This document shows, in pieces, positions 29,805-41,866 of a DNA stretch of 64,000 nucleotides. This stretch comes from Lasiodiplodia sp. COLG20 (Eukaryota; Ascomycota; Dothideomycetes; Botryosphaeriales; Botryosphaeriaceae). The stretch's first letter is position 1. Each line of letters opens with the position of its first letter. The notes under the pieces are model-generated. The model saw nothing but the letters and a program-made list of their open reading frames with translations, did not search any database and had not been told where the DNA came from. The translations under genes were made by a program, and so were the position numbers. Location of the stretch: assembly GCA_009801085.1 (NCBI GenBank), contig VNWV01000002.1, positions 2,852,001 through 2,916,000 on the forward strand, written 5' to 3'.

Positions 29805-30968
29805 TCAGATCTTCTCAGCCCACCAAGCACCGAGTTCCAGGCACTCTCCGCTCGAGGCACCTTTCTGCTGAAGAAGATCGTCCATCATCCAGCCCCACCA
29901 TCTCTGCCATTCCTCTTGGTTCTTTCCACTGACTTCCTTCAACAATGGCTCCAAGCTTTCAATGAACTGAATGACGACGGTGAGCGCAGTGCTTCTCAGA
30001 GCAGCTTGCTCCTCGGTCAAAATGGAGTCTTCGCCCGATTTCAATTTCGCTGCCAGCTCGCTGTCCCTGCGCTTCAGCGGCCTCTTCTCACCACTCATTT
30101 CTCTTTCCCAGCGCATCTCCCCCAGGGGAATGGCCACTCGGCGATAGTCGACGTCCTTTAAAGTCTCAGTTTCCTGCAGGAGCAACTGCAGGATACGCGA
30201 GCACGGCATCGTGTACAGCTGCCGCTTTTCGACAGCATCCTGTATCCAGTCGCTCGCGTCTTGTAGGTACTTGTTTTGACAGCTGGCGAATGGCGTCGAA
30301 GGCGAAATCAAGAACGTCGCAGTCTTCGCGCACTGATCTTCATCCCCCTGATTGTGGCGCAGCGGCGGGGGAGGATGGGGTAGAAGGGAGCGAATGACAG
30401 AGTCGACGTCCCAGCACTCCAGGTCACCTCCCTTCCTGACGCACCGGATAAACTCCTCCAGCGCCTTTTGGGAGGGAACGCCAGTGGGGATCACGAGTCC
30501 GAGATCCTTGCAGACCACGATATCGAACTCTTCATCCTCAAAGGGCAAGGGGAACCTGCGCAGGTCATGCTGGATGAAGCGCCACTTGACACCCTGCTTG
30601 TTCAAGTCGGCAGCCATAGGGACGATGTCGATGCCGGTAAACTCGACGTCGGTGAAGCCGAGTCCGGAGAGATACTCGTGGGCCAGCGACGTCCAGTATG
30701 CGCTCCCGCACGCGATCTCCAGTACCTTCTTCGGGGCTATCTCCTTGATGCGCGGCGTCAATATGGGCTTGCCGACTGCGGTGACGGCGAGCAGTGTGGA
30801 CAGGTTCTGGCGCTGCAGCTCAGGGAGGTCGCAAGGGAGTGGATAGGGCAGATCTTTGAGGTAACGGCGGCCATGGCGGATGACGAAGGGGGACAGCAGC
30901 GGCTGGTGGCTGTCGCCGCTGCTGTGGGTGGACTGGGAGCTGGATGTGGAGCCGCGCGCGACCTCCAT
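29805..30968 (-). CDS. SAM-dependent methyltransferase domain protein (387 aa)
   Basis: Single exon. I start at the ATG at 30968 because its context (GCCGCCATGG) is ideal; the frame stays open further upstream but only with non-ATG codons until a stop near 31100. A Ser-rich N-terminus precedes RHGRRYLKDLPYPLPCDLPE. The methyltransferase fold has motif I VLEIACGSAYWTSLA (normally E/D-x-G-x-G), then FTGIDIVP, WRFIQHDLRRFPLPFEDEEF and DIVVCKDLG. The Ala-Cys-Gly-Ser variant of the glycine loop is seen in a fungal group annotated only as SAM-binding proteins. The C-terminal half has a helical region ending WWGWMMDDLLQQK. Target unknown. Confidence 0.82.
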   Translation of the reverse strand: MEVARGSTSSSQSTHSSGDSHQPLLSPFVIRHGRRYLKDLPYPLPCDLPELQRQNLSTLLAVTAVGKPILTPRIKEIAPKKVLEIACGSAYWTSLAHEYLSGLGFTDVEFTGIDIVPMAADLNKQGVKWRFIQHDLRRFPLPFEDEEFDIVVCKDLGLVIPTGVPSQKALEEFIRCVRKGGDLECWDVDSVIRSLLPHPPPPLRHNQGDEDQCAKTATFLISPSTPFASCQNKYLQDASDWIQDAVEKRQLYTMPCSRILQLLLQETETLKDVDYRRVAIPLGEMRWEREMSGEKRPLKRRDSELAAKLKSGEDSILTEEQAALRSTALTVVIQFIESLEPLLKEVSGKNQEEWQRWWGWMMDDLLQQKGASSGECLELGAWWAEKI

Positions 30969-32497
30969 GGCGGCCAATGATGAGCTCACGTTGCTGGATG
31001 CGACGATGGAATTTCGACTCAGCAGGCCCTCCAAGTCGTCTGCGGCAGCGGTTCTGGGGCGCTGTAGCTGGGAGGAGGGGACATTTTGGTAGCGGTACTA
31101 GTCTCGGGCTTAGCATTAAGCCATGATCCGCGTAGTGGAAACGGCCCCCTGATGCGTGCAAAGGGTGATTCTTTACCATGTACCATTCCATCCTAAGCTG
31201 TCGGCCCGTGGCCCGTATCCCAGTCTATCGACCTTCCCCACTGTATCGGACTTATTAAGGCGGCGCTCGAGCGTCGGTGAATGGCCCGCTGGCCGCGGCA
31301 CGGCGGAATGCGAGAGAGCTGCCTGGAGAGCGCCGCCCGAGGCATGGACGGCGGGACGAGTGCGTTGAGCGCGGAGGGTGGCGGGCGAGGAGCGTGAAAA
31401 GCGTGCGCAGCTGTGAATCGCGGCGAGCTTCAGCCTCAGGTGAGACTGTTCGAGCTTCACATTCGCAGCCCCTCGCGCCGACGTATGAGCCTCAGCGAAG
31501 CCGAGGTGGCGACGCTCCAATCAGCCTGGGTGCGAGAGGCCCGCTGTGGCGCCTGAGCTTGACTTGACTGCGACCGTCTCTCACCAGCCCAAGGCGCTGG
31601 AGCTGCCGCGACCGGGAGGGTGACAGCTACTAGCAGAGAGCGGCGTCCTGTCAAAGGCCCAGCAAACGCAGCAGCGTCACGCAAGCGCAGGCGCATGAAC
31701 AGGTGATGGCAGGCATTGCGCGCGAGACGCCGAGGGCCTGATGATCCCACCAGGCGGGCCCGTCCCGCCGCCGCTGCGGTCGCGCTCAGAAGCGGGCGGG
31801 CCAAGGTCGTCTGGCCTGAGGCCGCGGGTCACGTGCATTCCCGATCTGTGCTCGTCTGTGAGCTGGAGACTACCTCCAAGCCCGCCGCCAACCACCCCAT
31901 CGTGCACCTCCACTGCCCACGCCATTCTTTGCGCCTGCGTCCCGCTCCCATTGATTCCAGCTCGGCCGCCCGACTCCCGCGCTGCTAGCACCGACGCCCA
32001 GCCCAGTGCCCTGCTGCCCCAAAGGTCCGTCCGGCGAAACAGTCTCGTCATCCCAGACCACCCGCCTCCCAGCCAAACACTGCTCCGGCTCTGGCTCTTG
32101 CTCACGCGTCTGTCTTGCTCTAGCTCCTCGCCGCCCGTCACTGCGACCGCATAACATCCGGCGACCCTGCTCCCCCCCGCCACCGCGCGCAAACTCCCCA
32201 TACCCTCCAGCCTCGGTCCCGCCCGCACAAACACGCCCGCGCTGCTCGTTTGCCTGGCTGACACCTTGGCCTTGTTGGCGCGCCATCGCGGACCGCGCTG
32301 CGGCGGATCTTCTCCTGCATTCATTTGATGAGTGTCGGCTGCGCGGTTGCTCATGTTCAGGCGAAGAAGACACCACCGTCCCCAGCCTCTTCCGCTCACT
32401 TAACGCCCGCACCGAACACCCTCTGCATCCCCGCACCCCCATTCATAGCGGCATACGGCTTACCCGGCACATCCTCGAGGTTATCTCTCCACTGTAG
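30969..32497. promoter_or_regulatory. Divergent promoter between methyltransferase and CCR4 genes
   Basis: About 1.5 kb of GC- and CT-rich DNA. Open frames in it are short or purely compositional. It probably contains a long CCR4 5' leader. No motif could be assigned. Confidence 0.4.
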
Positions 32498-34883
32498 ATG
32501 GCCGATGGTCCATACCGGTTCCAGCAAGGAGCCGGGCAGTTCTTCTTCAACCAACAAGCACACCTCCCTAGAAATCTCCCCCGCACAGGATCGCCGGTCA
32601 CGAGCGGTGGCAGAATAGGCTTCAATCCCGACACGCCTTCGCCATCACGCTCGCCTGGGCCGCAGTCGCCCGCGCACAACCCCTTCAGCATGTATAATCA
32701 GACGCACGCGCAACAAGGACAGCACGGCATGCTGAACGGCAACTCTCACCAGCGCTTTGCGATGCAGATGAACCTGGCCAAGTTCCAGCAGCACCAGAAC
32801 CATCAGCATCAGAACCACCAGCACCCCCAGCACCAAGACCACGGTGCGCACGGCGGACACGGAGCAAACTTTGGCAACCACCAGCACAACATTTCGAATG
32901 GAGTTCTGGGAAACACGACACCGCACTTTGGGGCCAATCACTTGCAAAATGGCACTCCAGGAAGCGTCCACAGTAGCTTGGCAAAGGCGCCCAACGAGCA
33001 CTGGGCGCTGCAGCTGCAGTATGCGCAGCATGCCCGTGAGATGACCATGTCTCACTCCCACGCTCGTAACCACCCATCGACAAACAAGGGAGTAGCGGCT
33101 GCACAGGCAAATGGAATTGCGAAGGAGCCTGAGAAGGAAGAGCGCCATCGAGCTGCAAAGGACAACAATGACAAGGATGACTCGCAGATATGGAAGGCCC
33201 TGGATCTCGGTGGCCAGAATCTCAAAGTTCTCTCTCCGGCTCTTTTTGACTACACCTTCCTTACTAAGCTTTATCTGAACTTCAACAAGCTCACTTTCCT
33301 CTCTCCCGCTATTGGAAGGCTTAGAAACTTGAGGGAGTTGGATCTATCCTTAAATGACCTCCGTACGCTTCCTCCTGAAATCGGTATGCTAGTCAATCTT
33401 CGTGAGCTTTTGCTCTTCGACAATAACATTGAGACCCTGCCCTACGAGATGGGCTCCTTGTATCAATTGGAAATGCTCGGTATCGAGGGCAACCCCAATC
33501 TTGATGATCAGCTAAAGGGCATCATCGTCGAGCACGGCACAACCGAGCTCGTCAAGTACCTGCGCGAGCAAGCGCCGGGTAAGTGCCAGTTTGCCTATTG
33601 CTTGTATTTTACATTCTAACGTCACCCAAAGGACCGGATCCGCCCACGGAACGTGACTGGATCGTCCTCGATGACACACCGGCTAGCCCGGAAGACAAGT
33701 TCCAGGTTCTCAGCTACAACATTCTTTGCGATCGGATGGCTACACAGTCGCACTACGGATACACGCCATCTGGAGCCTTGTCTTGGGAGCATAGAAGGGA
33801 TCTCATCCTGCAGGAACTGCGCAGTCGCCAACCCGACATCATCTGCCTCCAAGAGATCGACTCCGAGAGCTACAATGAGTACTTCCGCCCGGCACTGGCT
33901 CACAACGACTACAAGGGCGTCTACTGGCAGAAGTCGAGGTCTAGGACTATGGCTGAAAAGGAAGCCAAGTTTGTGGACGGATGCTGTATCTTCTACAAGA
34001 ACAGCAAGTAGGTCTCACCGTGTCTTTTCACTCTTTTGCTTGATTGACTAACAGATACAGGTTCATCCTCCTTGACAAAAAGCTCCTCGACTTTGCCAAC
34101 TTGGCCATCAATCGACCTGATATGAAGGGCGAGCACGACATTTTCAACCGTGTCATGCCCAAGGACAACATCGCTGTGTCAGCATTCTTTGAGAACCGCC
34201 AAACCGGAGCGCGCCTCATGGTAGTGAACGCGCACGTCTACTGGGACCCTATCTTCAAGGATGTCAAGGTCATCCAGGCGGCCATTCTTATGGAACAGAT
34301 CCACAAAAATGCGGAGGAGTATGTCACATTCAAACCATGCACCGACAAGGCCCTCTACAAATATGCCAATGGTGACAGCGATGGTGACGGGGAAGCTGCG
34401 GAACCCTTGCCAGAACCAGCGCCTTCAATGGTTTATACGGAGGCTCAGCAAATTCCGCTGGTGCTGTGCGGCGATTTCAACTCGACACCTGACTCTGGAG
34501 TCTACGAGCTGATTGCCCAGGGAGCCCTCTCCAGCGGCCACGCTGATCTTGGCAACTACAAGTATGGCCAGTTCACGAAGCAAGGAATGTCTCATCCTTT
34601 CAGCCTCAAGTCTAGCTACTCGAACATCGGCGAGCTCAGCTTCACCAACTACACGCCCGGCTTCACCGGGGTCATCGACTACATCTTCTACGCGACAAAT
34701 GCGCTCAACGCCACCGGCCTCCTGGGAGAAGTCGACAAGGAGTACATGCAACGTGTGCCCGGATTCCCGAACTTCCACTTCCCCAGCGATCACTTGGCGC
34801 TGCTGGCAGAGTTCGTGTTCAAAAGCCGAAAAGAGAGAAAGACTGTAGAGGCAGACTTTGGGCCGCAACGAGACCGTCGTTAG
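32498..34883 (+). CDS. ccr4: CCR4-NOT poly(A) deadenylase catalytic subunit Ccr4 (761 aa)
   Basis: Three exons, 32498-33578, 33632-34007 and 34055-34883; introns of 53 and 47 bp, total 761 residues. The N-terminus is Gln/His/Asn-rich (FQQHQNHQHQNHQHPQHQD). Leucine-rich repeats follow (LDLGGQNLKVLSPALF through LFDNNIETLPYEMGSLYQLE, about residues 230-345), which bind the NOT scaffold. The exonuclease-endonuclease-phosphatase domain contains VLSYNILCDRMAT, CLQEIDSESYNEYF with catalytic Glu near 434, NAHVYWDP, LCGDFNSTPDSGVYEL and the terminal FPSDHLALLAEF with the Asp-His pair. All expected catalytic residues are present. The protein shortens mRNA poly(A) tails in the cytoplasm. The second intron ends TTGACTAACAG, a clear branch-acceptor pair. 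Confidence 0.93.
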
Positions 34884-35957
34884 GCACGAAACTTCCAATT
34901 TCCTCTTTGCATGTCAAGCGGTTCAGCACGCTGGATTTGTATGGCCAGCAGTTGGGTATCATACGGATGGCGCTGCGGTACAATGGGTGTTCGTATCGTC
35001 TTACGCGAATGCCTTTCCTCTTCCGTACGAATGAAGCGGTGTTATGGGTTTCTGATGCTTTGTGGGTTTGCTTTTCCGCAAGTCTCCGGTGCTGGTGGCT
35101 AGGAGAGGACTGAACGGGAGGCGCGATAAAGCATTCAAGAGGTCTCTTAGGGCTCTTTCGACTTAACAAAAGAGGGGCCTGGAGGTAGAGCGGGTGTGGA
35201 GCAAACGCAGCTTGCGGGGTAAAGACGTCGTTGCAATATGCCCCTGGCTGGCCTTGCCTCGTCCCACACACTCTTTCTGTCTCGTTCGGGTTGAAAGGTG
35301 GCTGAGCAAGCTCGGTGCAGCGTTGCTCAGCTCAACCTCCTCACTTTTCTTTCTGGGGAATCAGGCGCCGGTTTACCAGGTTCACTGCGTTCATTTCGGT
35401 TTTCCGCCTCGCCCCCACGTCTTTCTTTGCGGGCCGGCAGTGCCAAGGTGTCACACCGGTCCAGCTTGAATGTCTACGGTCTGGATAGGGGGTTCTTTTG
35501 CATTACGTTGCAGTCCTCGTTTGGTGTAGCTGGGCGACTTTTTTTTTTTTCTCATTTCTTTGTAACGATGTACTAGGTAGTTTGTTCGTCCGTCTGGCGT
35601 GAAATCGATAGCCCGCTCAGGACAGAGCGAGGCCTTGAATCTTACGGATGCCAATGCGCGCTGTGACGTGTGTATAGGGCGGCGGGAAGCACTCAAGGGT
35701 GCGGTTAAAGTGGACGCGGGTTCACCCGTGAGATCCGTCATTGTGGATCTGCGGCGACTCATGCAGGTCCCTGTCTGTCCGCGGCGCACATCCGCGCTAA
35801 TGCGACTCTCTGCTATCTGACACTGAACACCTCCGCCAGCCTCGCTCCCACCACGCGCCCCCAACTTACTTCCACTTCCGCCCGCAAGAGCGCCATGTAG
35901 CGCGCCCCCACCTCGAGCCTCGCACAACCTGGGAACTCCGACGCTCACTCGCCCGCC
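34884..35957. other. Intergenic between CCR4 and ubp8
   Basis: About 1.1 kb, tandem arrangement. It includes CCR4 3' sequences and the ubp8 promoter. Small frames show no family features. Confidence 0.45.
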
Positions 35958-38142
35958 ATGGACACCGTTACCGTGACCCCGAAGTCAGCAGGGCCGGCTG
36001 CGAACAACAAGGTCACCAAGGGCAAGCTGCTCACAGGCACGAGCAACTTGCCCCAGATACTCTACGGCTGTGGTGAGTTCTAAGCTGTGGCGTGGCCGGC
36101 AAGCGCTCAGCGGCGTGTGTCGCGTGCGCGCGCGACCGTTGGTGAAAGGGTTCGTCGCGAACTGACATTCGCCGCCTCTGTTGTCCAGAACACCTAGAGC
36201 CGCTGTTCGCCGAGCGGCGCAAGGTGTTGGTGCAGCAGTACACCAACATCATCCAGACAATCCACGACCGCCACAGCATAATACCTCAGACCCATCGATC
36301 GAGCCTCAACAGCGACAGCCGCCCCGTCCTTTCGCTCAAGCCGACGTACATGTGCCTGCAGTGCGTTGGCGTCTTTACAGCAGAGCTACGCGACGAACAT
36401 TTCGAGGCGAAGAAGCATGCTTTCTGTATGTTTGCCCGGTGCGCAATACCAGCTTGGTTGGCCATGATACTGAACGTTGGCGGACAGCTGTGGAATCGAA
36501 GCAGGGCTGCGTGTACTGCCAACAATGCAAGGATTTTATCTATGACCCGATGCTGGAGAATGTACGCTTGCTGCAAGGTAGGTGCCCATTGGATCACCTC
36601 AGGGAATCCACTTTGTGCTAATCGTCGGCAGGCCGCAAAAAGAGAAGGTTAGAAGAGACCATGACGCCAGAAGATCACCGCCTCGTCGCTCAGAACTCTA
36701 CATTCGCACCTTGCCGCGCCATTGGACTGCGAGGATTGTATAACATGGGCCAGACATGCTTCATGAGCGTGATCTTGCAGTGTCTGATACACAACCCCTT
36801 CATCAAAGCGTTCTACCTGGGCGAGGGCCACACGTCAAAAGACTGTGATAGAGAGTCGTGTACTAGTTGTGCGTTGGATGAAATATTTACGGAATATTAC
36901 TCGCTGGAGAAGACGGAGGGATACGGTGCCGTGAGCATGCTGCTGGGTAGCTGGTCCGGCGCGCAGGTACGCCTCTCCCAGAGGGCCATTGCTGTAGTGG
37001 AGGAATGCCGCGTGGGAACTCAAGAGAGGTTTGGATTAAGCTAGCGTCTATATGATGTTAGCTTTATCCTGGCCACCTCTTCAGCTATCCTCCGCAGGTC
37101 CATCACTACCGCATGGCTTCCAAGTCTGTCTCCACTCGGGGATAGCGTCTGAATATCAAGGTCATCGTGCTGATATGACTACAGGCTCTCGCAGGCTACC
37201 AGCAACAGGACGCTCATGAGTACATGCAGTTTATCCTCAACAATCTGCATGTCGAAAACGACGGTACTGAAAACAACGGCAAGGACGGCGATGAAGAGTG
37301 CACATGCCTCATTCACAAAACCTTTTCCGGCAAGCTCCAGAGTACAGTCACTTGCGACAAGTGTCACAATGTGACGACGGCAATTGATCCGGTCATGGAC
37401 CTTTCGTTGGATCTGCGCTCGCAAGCGAAGAAGCGGAAGTTGGAAAACGACTCTGCAGAGAAAAACCCAGCAATTGACCTGAGAGATTGCTTGGATCGCT
37501 TCACAGGAAAAGAAAAGCTGCCCGCAGCGGAGTACTCTTGCGAAAAGTGCGGCGGTACGCAGCAGAGTGCCACGAAGCAATTGAGCATCAAGAAGCTACC
37601 GCCGGTGCTCCCAATTCACCTCAAGGTATGTTAGAAACTGGAGCCATTGGAGTCAACAATCATCACAGAATGGTCTCATTTTTCTCAAATTGAGAGACGC
37701 GCAAGACATCGCCACTTTACAGGTCCGCGTGTTTCTTATAAAAGGGGCATTTCCGCTAACGATGGCTCTCCTACAGCGCTTCGAGACCTCAAAGTCAACA
37801 TCCACCAAGCTCGAAACTAAAATCGCGTTCCCCACGTCTCTCGATCTCTACCCGTACACCACTCGTGCCCGCAGCTCGTCAAAGGATTCGGCAAACGGCA
37901 CCAAGGACTCGAAAGCCACCGTCGGCAATGGCGCCATCCCGCCGCCTACTTGCATGTACGAGCTCGCCAGCGTCATTGTGCACAAGGGCAAGATAGATTC
38001 GGGCCACTATGTAAGCTATGCACGCAAAGGCGGCGACTGGTTCCTTTTCGACGACAGCAAGGTCGTGCTAGCGAGCGAGGCGGACGTGTTGAGGGCCGAG
38101 GCGTACTTGTTGGTCTACGTTGTGCGCAATTTGGAGGGTTGA
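35958..38142 (+). CDS. ubp8: SAGA-type ubiquitin C-terminal hydrolase Ubp8 (USP22 family), 527 aa
   Basis: Six exons: 35958-36072, 36189-36425, 36488-36577, 36632-36966, 37185-37625 and 37777-38142; 527 residues. The N-terminal UBP zinc finger runs from CEHLEPLF through MCLQCVGVF and HAFSVESKQGCVYCQQC. The peptidase domain opens IGLRGLYNMGQTCFMSVILQ with catalytic Cys near 189, then YQQQDAHEYMQFIL, the zinc ribbon CDKCHNV...CEKCGG, and the His box IDSGHYVSYARKGGDWFLFDD with His near 481. This order and the finger identify the deubiquitinase of the SAGA coactivator, which removes ubiquitin from histone H2B. The last intron (151 bp) contains an internal TTACAG|GTCCGC junction at 37722/37723 that could act as a recursive splice site. 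Confidence 0.92.
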
Positions 38143-38881
38143 GAGACCTCCCGGAAGAATCTGAAGAAAATTCTTCGAGATGTAGGAACAGAGGGAGGGG
38201 GATACCCCGTAGGCCGAAGGGGTTCGCGTCAACCTTATTTCACTTTTACTTTGCTAATCTGTTCTGACTTGCTACCAAGTTTCTGATATTATTTCAGGTT
38301 TCGATTTGGGATTCTCATCTCATTTCCCCTGATTATTTTACGTTGGGTTTTTTTTTTTTAATTTTCGTTTTCTGTTCTTCCACTGCGTTGTTCACATCGC
38401 GAGTCTATCGTTAGAGTACTCGTTGAACAAATGCGGCGAAGGCGGAAGGGATTCACGGATGGTATGTTGGGGCAGACTGAGCCACGGCTCAGATCTTAGG
38501 TTTTCCTTCGATTCAGTAGTTTAGCATAAGCGACAGGGCGTTGTTCTCACATGGAAAGGTACCTTCCTGTGTCTTTGCGATAGTAAACGTGGCGGTGGGT
38601 TTGTGAAGGCTTGGTGAGCTTAGAACTCAGTTAAGCACCGCACACATCGCTTCAGCATACGTCGTCCGAACTTGATCTTTTTCGAGCTTCATTTCGCCTG
38701 TATGGTCGCCTCTCCTACAAGTACAGGGCAGCCAGAAACCGCGCTTGCCTTGTTTTATATACACACAAAATGGCTTCCTTCCTTTCTTTCTTATTCTTCG
38801 ATTCTTGGCGCTTTGAAACCCAATCCATCCTGGAAAAATAAACTAATAACGGATGCACTCAAGGGAAAATGGTGGTGGAAA
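38143..38881. other. Convergent 3' region between ubp8 and NDUFA9 gene
   Basis: About 740 bp with T-rich tracts (for example near 38345-38362). Nothing coding was recognised. Confidence 0.5.
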
Positions 38882-40321
38882 TCACTGGTCGTCCAGGACG
38901 TGGAGGTACTTGCGCTCCTCGCGCTTCTCACGCTCGGTCTGAGGCGGGAGATCGTAGTAGGTGGAGCTGCGGTAGCTCTTGAGGTAGTGGTAGAGGACGC
39001 TCTTGATCTCAACGGGCTCGATGTCAAGGTCCTTGAAGGTCTTGGCGGTGCGGTCGATTTGCTGGTCAATGAACTCGCGCTCAATCTCATCCCGCGACGT
39101 GATGGGCCACCACAAAGCCTTGTTGAGGATCTCAGCGACAGGCTGGAGCAGCTGCTTGGGAATGTTGATGTGACGGCGGTGCTTGAGGATTTCCTTGTCG
39201 ACCAGCTCGGCGAGCTCGGCGGTGCTGTAGTTGGTGGGACCGTACAGCTCGTAAGTCTCCGAGGCGGTGTTATCGTTGTGCAGCATGTGCTCGAGCGCCA
39301 TGCCGACATCGATGGCGTGCACAGGCCAGTAGCGCTCCTGCATGTTGTTGGAGGTGATGACGTTGGTGGGACCGGCCAGCCGGTTCAGAAGGCGGTCTTC
39401 GTAACCGAACATGGGGGCGGGGCGGACGATGGTAGTCTCAGGGAAGATGTTGCGCGCAACCTCCTCGCCACGAGCCTTGGTCCGGAAGAACTCAGAAGGA
39501 GAGCTCGTGCTGGCGTTGTACGTCGAAACGTGAACGTAGCGGTCGACATCGTACTTCGCAACGGCGTCGGCAATGCGTCGGGTACCCTCGACGTGCACAT
39601 CCTCAAGGTCGAAGTTCCTGTCCCACTGCCATTAACATTGTCCCGAACTCAAGACTGCTCGCTCACTGACTTGGTGGGGTAGTCACGGCCAATGAGGTTG
39701 TAGACAATGTCCGAGTGCCTGACACTTTCCTCAATGGATTGAGTGTTGCGCAGGTCGTACTCCTGCGCGTGCATCAGTCACAATGCCATGCACTCGTTTG
39801 TATGAAGAATTCCTTACGATGAAGACAACCCTGCCGAGATCACCGGCAACCTTCAGGTGACGCTTGGCCATCTCCTCCCGGAATGGAACGACAACGGTAA
39901 CACCTTGGCGTGCTGTTCAATTCCCATGTCAGCGCATGCCTTCCAAGACTACGCGCGGTAGATCGTACCCAGTCTGTTGACGATATATCTTCCCAGAAAG
40001 CCGGTAGCGCCAAAAACGGTTGCGGTGTGGCCTTGCGAAGGAGTCAGTCGCGGTTGGATGGAAAGGCGGGCTATGCGTGGATCAAACCTCCAAGCGACGA
40101 TCTGTGTTGCGACAAGTCAGCACCAGCTTTATATCCAGCAGAATTTCTCGGCAGACTCACCTGCCACCGGGTATCCTGATGATGGGCTTGCCGGTGCGAG
40201 TGATCGCGACATCGTGCACCTGGCGGCGGGCGGGACGGGCGAAGGAGGCGGAGAGGCGAGGAGCAGCCAATGCCTTGGCCAGGCCGGCGCTGGGGCCAGA
40301 GCAGCTCCTGGAAAGGGCCAT
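38882..40321 (-). CDS. NADH:ubiquinone oxidoreductase 39/40 kDa subunit, NDUFA9-like (386 aa)
   Basis: Six exons: 40161-40321, 40088-40101 (14 nt), 39969-40031, 39818-39912, 39671-39762 and 38882-39617; total 386 residues. The start at 40321 gives an Arg-rich mitochondrial presequence (MALSRSCSGPSAGLAKALAA). The mature part has IIRIPGGR, SSLGGHTATVFGATGFLGRY with the Rossmann GATGFLG loop, VVPFREEMAKRHLKVAGDLG, SDIVYNLIGRDYPTKNFDLE and YVHVSTYNASTSSPSEFFRT. These are characteristic of the atypical SDR subunit NDUFA9/NUO-40, which binds NADPH in the peripheral arm of complex I. The acceptor of the last intron is the second of two nearby AG sites; only it keeps the KNFD frame. An upstream in-frame ATG at 40453 exists. 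Divergent from rpn9 with 285 bp between starts. Confidence 0.92.
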
Positions 40322-40606
40322 GGTGCGGGGTGAGAGAGCGGAGAGCGGCGGGAGGGTGGTTGTCGATGCGGAGGGCGCGCTGGTGGTTGCTCTGGGCTTG
40401 GCCGGCACCGTCGGCGGCCGGAGATATGTCAGCCCGATCGTCGGCGAGCTCATTGGAAGCTACGACTAGAGGCCATGGCGGCTGCGAAGCTCGCCGCAGC
40501 TCCACTAGCACCGACATCACCAACCCACCACCGACAACGCCCTCCAACCGCCATATATCGTCCCCCGTCCACCCACCAGTCTTCCTCTTCGCACACCATC
40601 TCCACG

Positions 40607-41866
40607 ATGGCGGGACCGACGGCCAAAGACCTGGAGATGATTCCGGACTACCTCGCCGAGCAGCGCGACGCCGCTCCCGATGACCTGCAGCCCTTCTTCC
40701 TGAACTTCGAGGACTACTGGGAGCGCAAGCTGTGGCACGAGCTTACCGACTCTTTGGTCGAGTTCTACAGCCACCCGCAGAGCGCCCCCCAGCGGATAAA
40801 CCTGTTCAACACCTTCGTTCGCACCTTCGCCGAGAAGATCAACCAGCTGAAGCTCGTCACCCTGGGCCTGAGCGCTGCGTCGCAGTTCAAGGGTATGCAC
40901 GCCCACATCTCTTCTAGAAGCAAGCTAAAACAAGTCATGTAGATGACAAGGAGCGCCTGACCTTCCTCCAGAGCCTTGCCGACAAGGCCAACAAGCCTGC
41001 CTCTCAAGATGCATACGTTTACGCTACCGTCGCCGTGGCGAGTGTCCAACTACAGCTGCGCGACTTCCCCGCCTCACGGAAGAAGCTCGATGAGAGTGAG
41101 CGAATTCTGGACTCGTTTGACACGGTTGAGACGGTCGTTCACGCATCCTTCTACCGCGTGAACGCCGAATACTACAAGGTACCACTTCTGCTGTTATCTT
41201 AGATGATGCAGCTGACATTTTCAGTCGCAACACGAGTTTGCCTCGTACTACAAGAACGCTCTGCTCTTCCTCGCATGCGTCGACATTTCCGAGCTGCCCC
41301 GCGAGGAAACCATGCAGCGTGCTTACGACCTAAGCATTGCTGCTCTCGTCTCAGACTCCATCTACAACTTCGGAGAGCTTCTTCTCCACCCCATTCTCGA
41401 CTCCCTTACCAACACTCCTCACGCCTGGCTCCGCGACCTCCTCTTCGCCTTCAACCGCGGCGACCTGGCCGCTTACGACGTCCTCTCCGGAAACATCTCC
41501 AAGAACAACCTCCTCAAGGAGCACCAACAGTTCCTTTACCAGAAGATCTCTCTGGCCGCCCTTACCGAGACGGTCTTCCGCCGCCCGCCTCAGGACCGCG
41601 CCATGACCTTCCAGGCCATCTCCCAGGAAACCAAGGTGCCCATCGACCAAATTGAGCACCTGATCATGAAGGCGTTGAGTTTGGGTCTGCTGAAGGGAAC
41701 AATTGACCAGGTGGATCAGATTGCTAAGATCAACTGGGTTCAGCCGAAGGTGCTGGACATGAAGCAGATCGAGGGCATGAGGACTAGGCTGAGGGACTGG
41801 GATTCGAGCGTCAATCAGTTGGGTAACTGGATCGAGACCGCCGGAAAGGATGTGTGGGCTGCTTAG
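40607..41866 (+). CDS. rpn9: 26S proteasome regulatory subunit Rpn9/PSMD13 (387 aa)
   Basis: Three exons, 40607-40892, 40943-41178 and 41225-41866; 387 residues. The start MAGPTAKDLEMIPDYLAEQR fits the family length; an in-frame ATG at 40475 would add a low-complexity leader. Conserved segments include YWERKLWHELTDSLVEFYSH, INLFNTFVRTFAEKINQLKL and, in the C-terminal PCI domain, FQAISQETKVPIDQIEHLIM followed by LGLLKGTIDQVDQIAKINWV and the final helix with LRDWDSSV. Rpn9 is a non-ATPase lid subunit that helps assemble the 26S proteasome. Introns are 50 and 46 bp. Confidence 0.93.

Noticed and set aside
31277..32442. Overlapping frames on both strands before CCR4
   Set aside because: Arg/Pro/Gly-rich compositional frames in a GC-rich promoter; no consistent exon structure.
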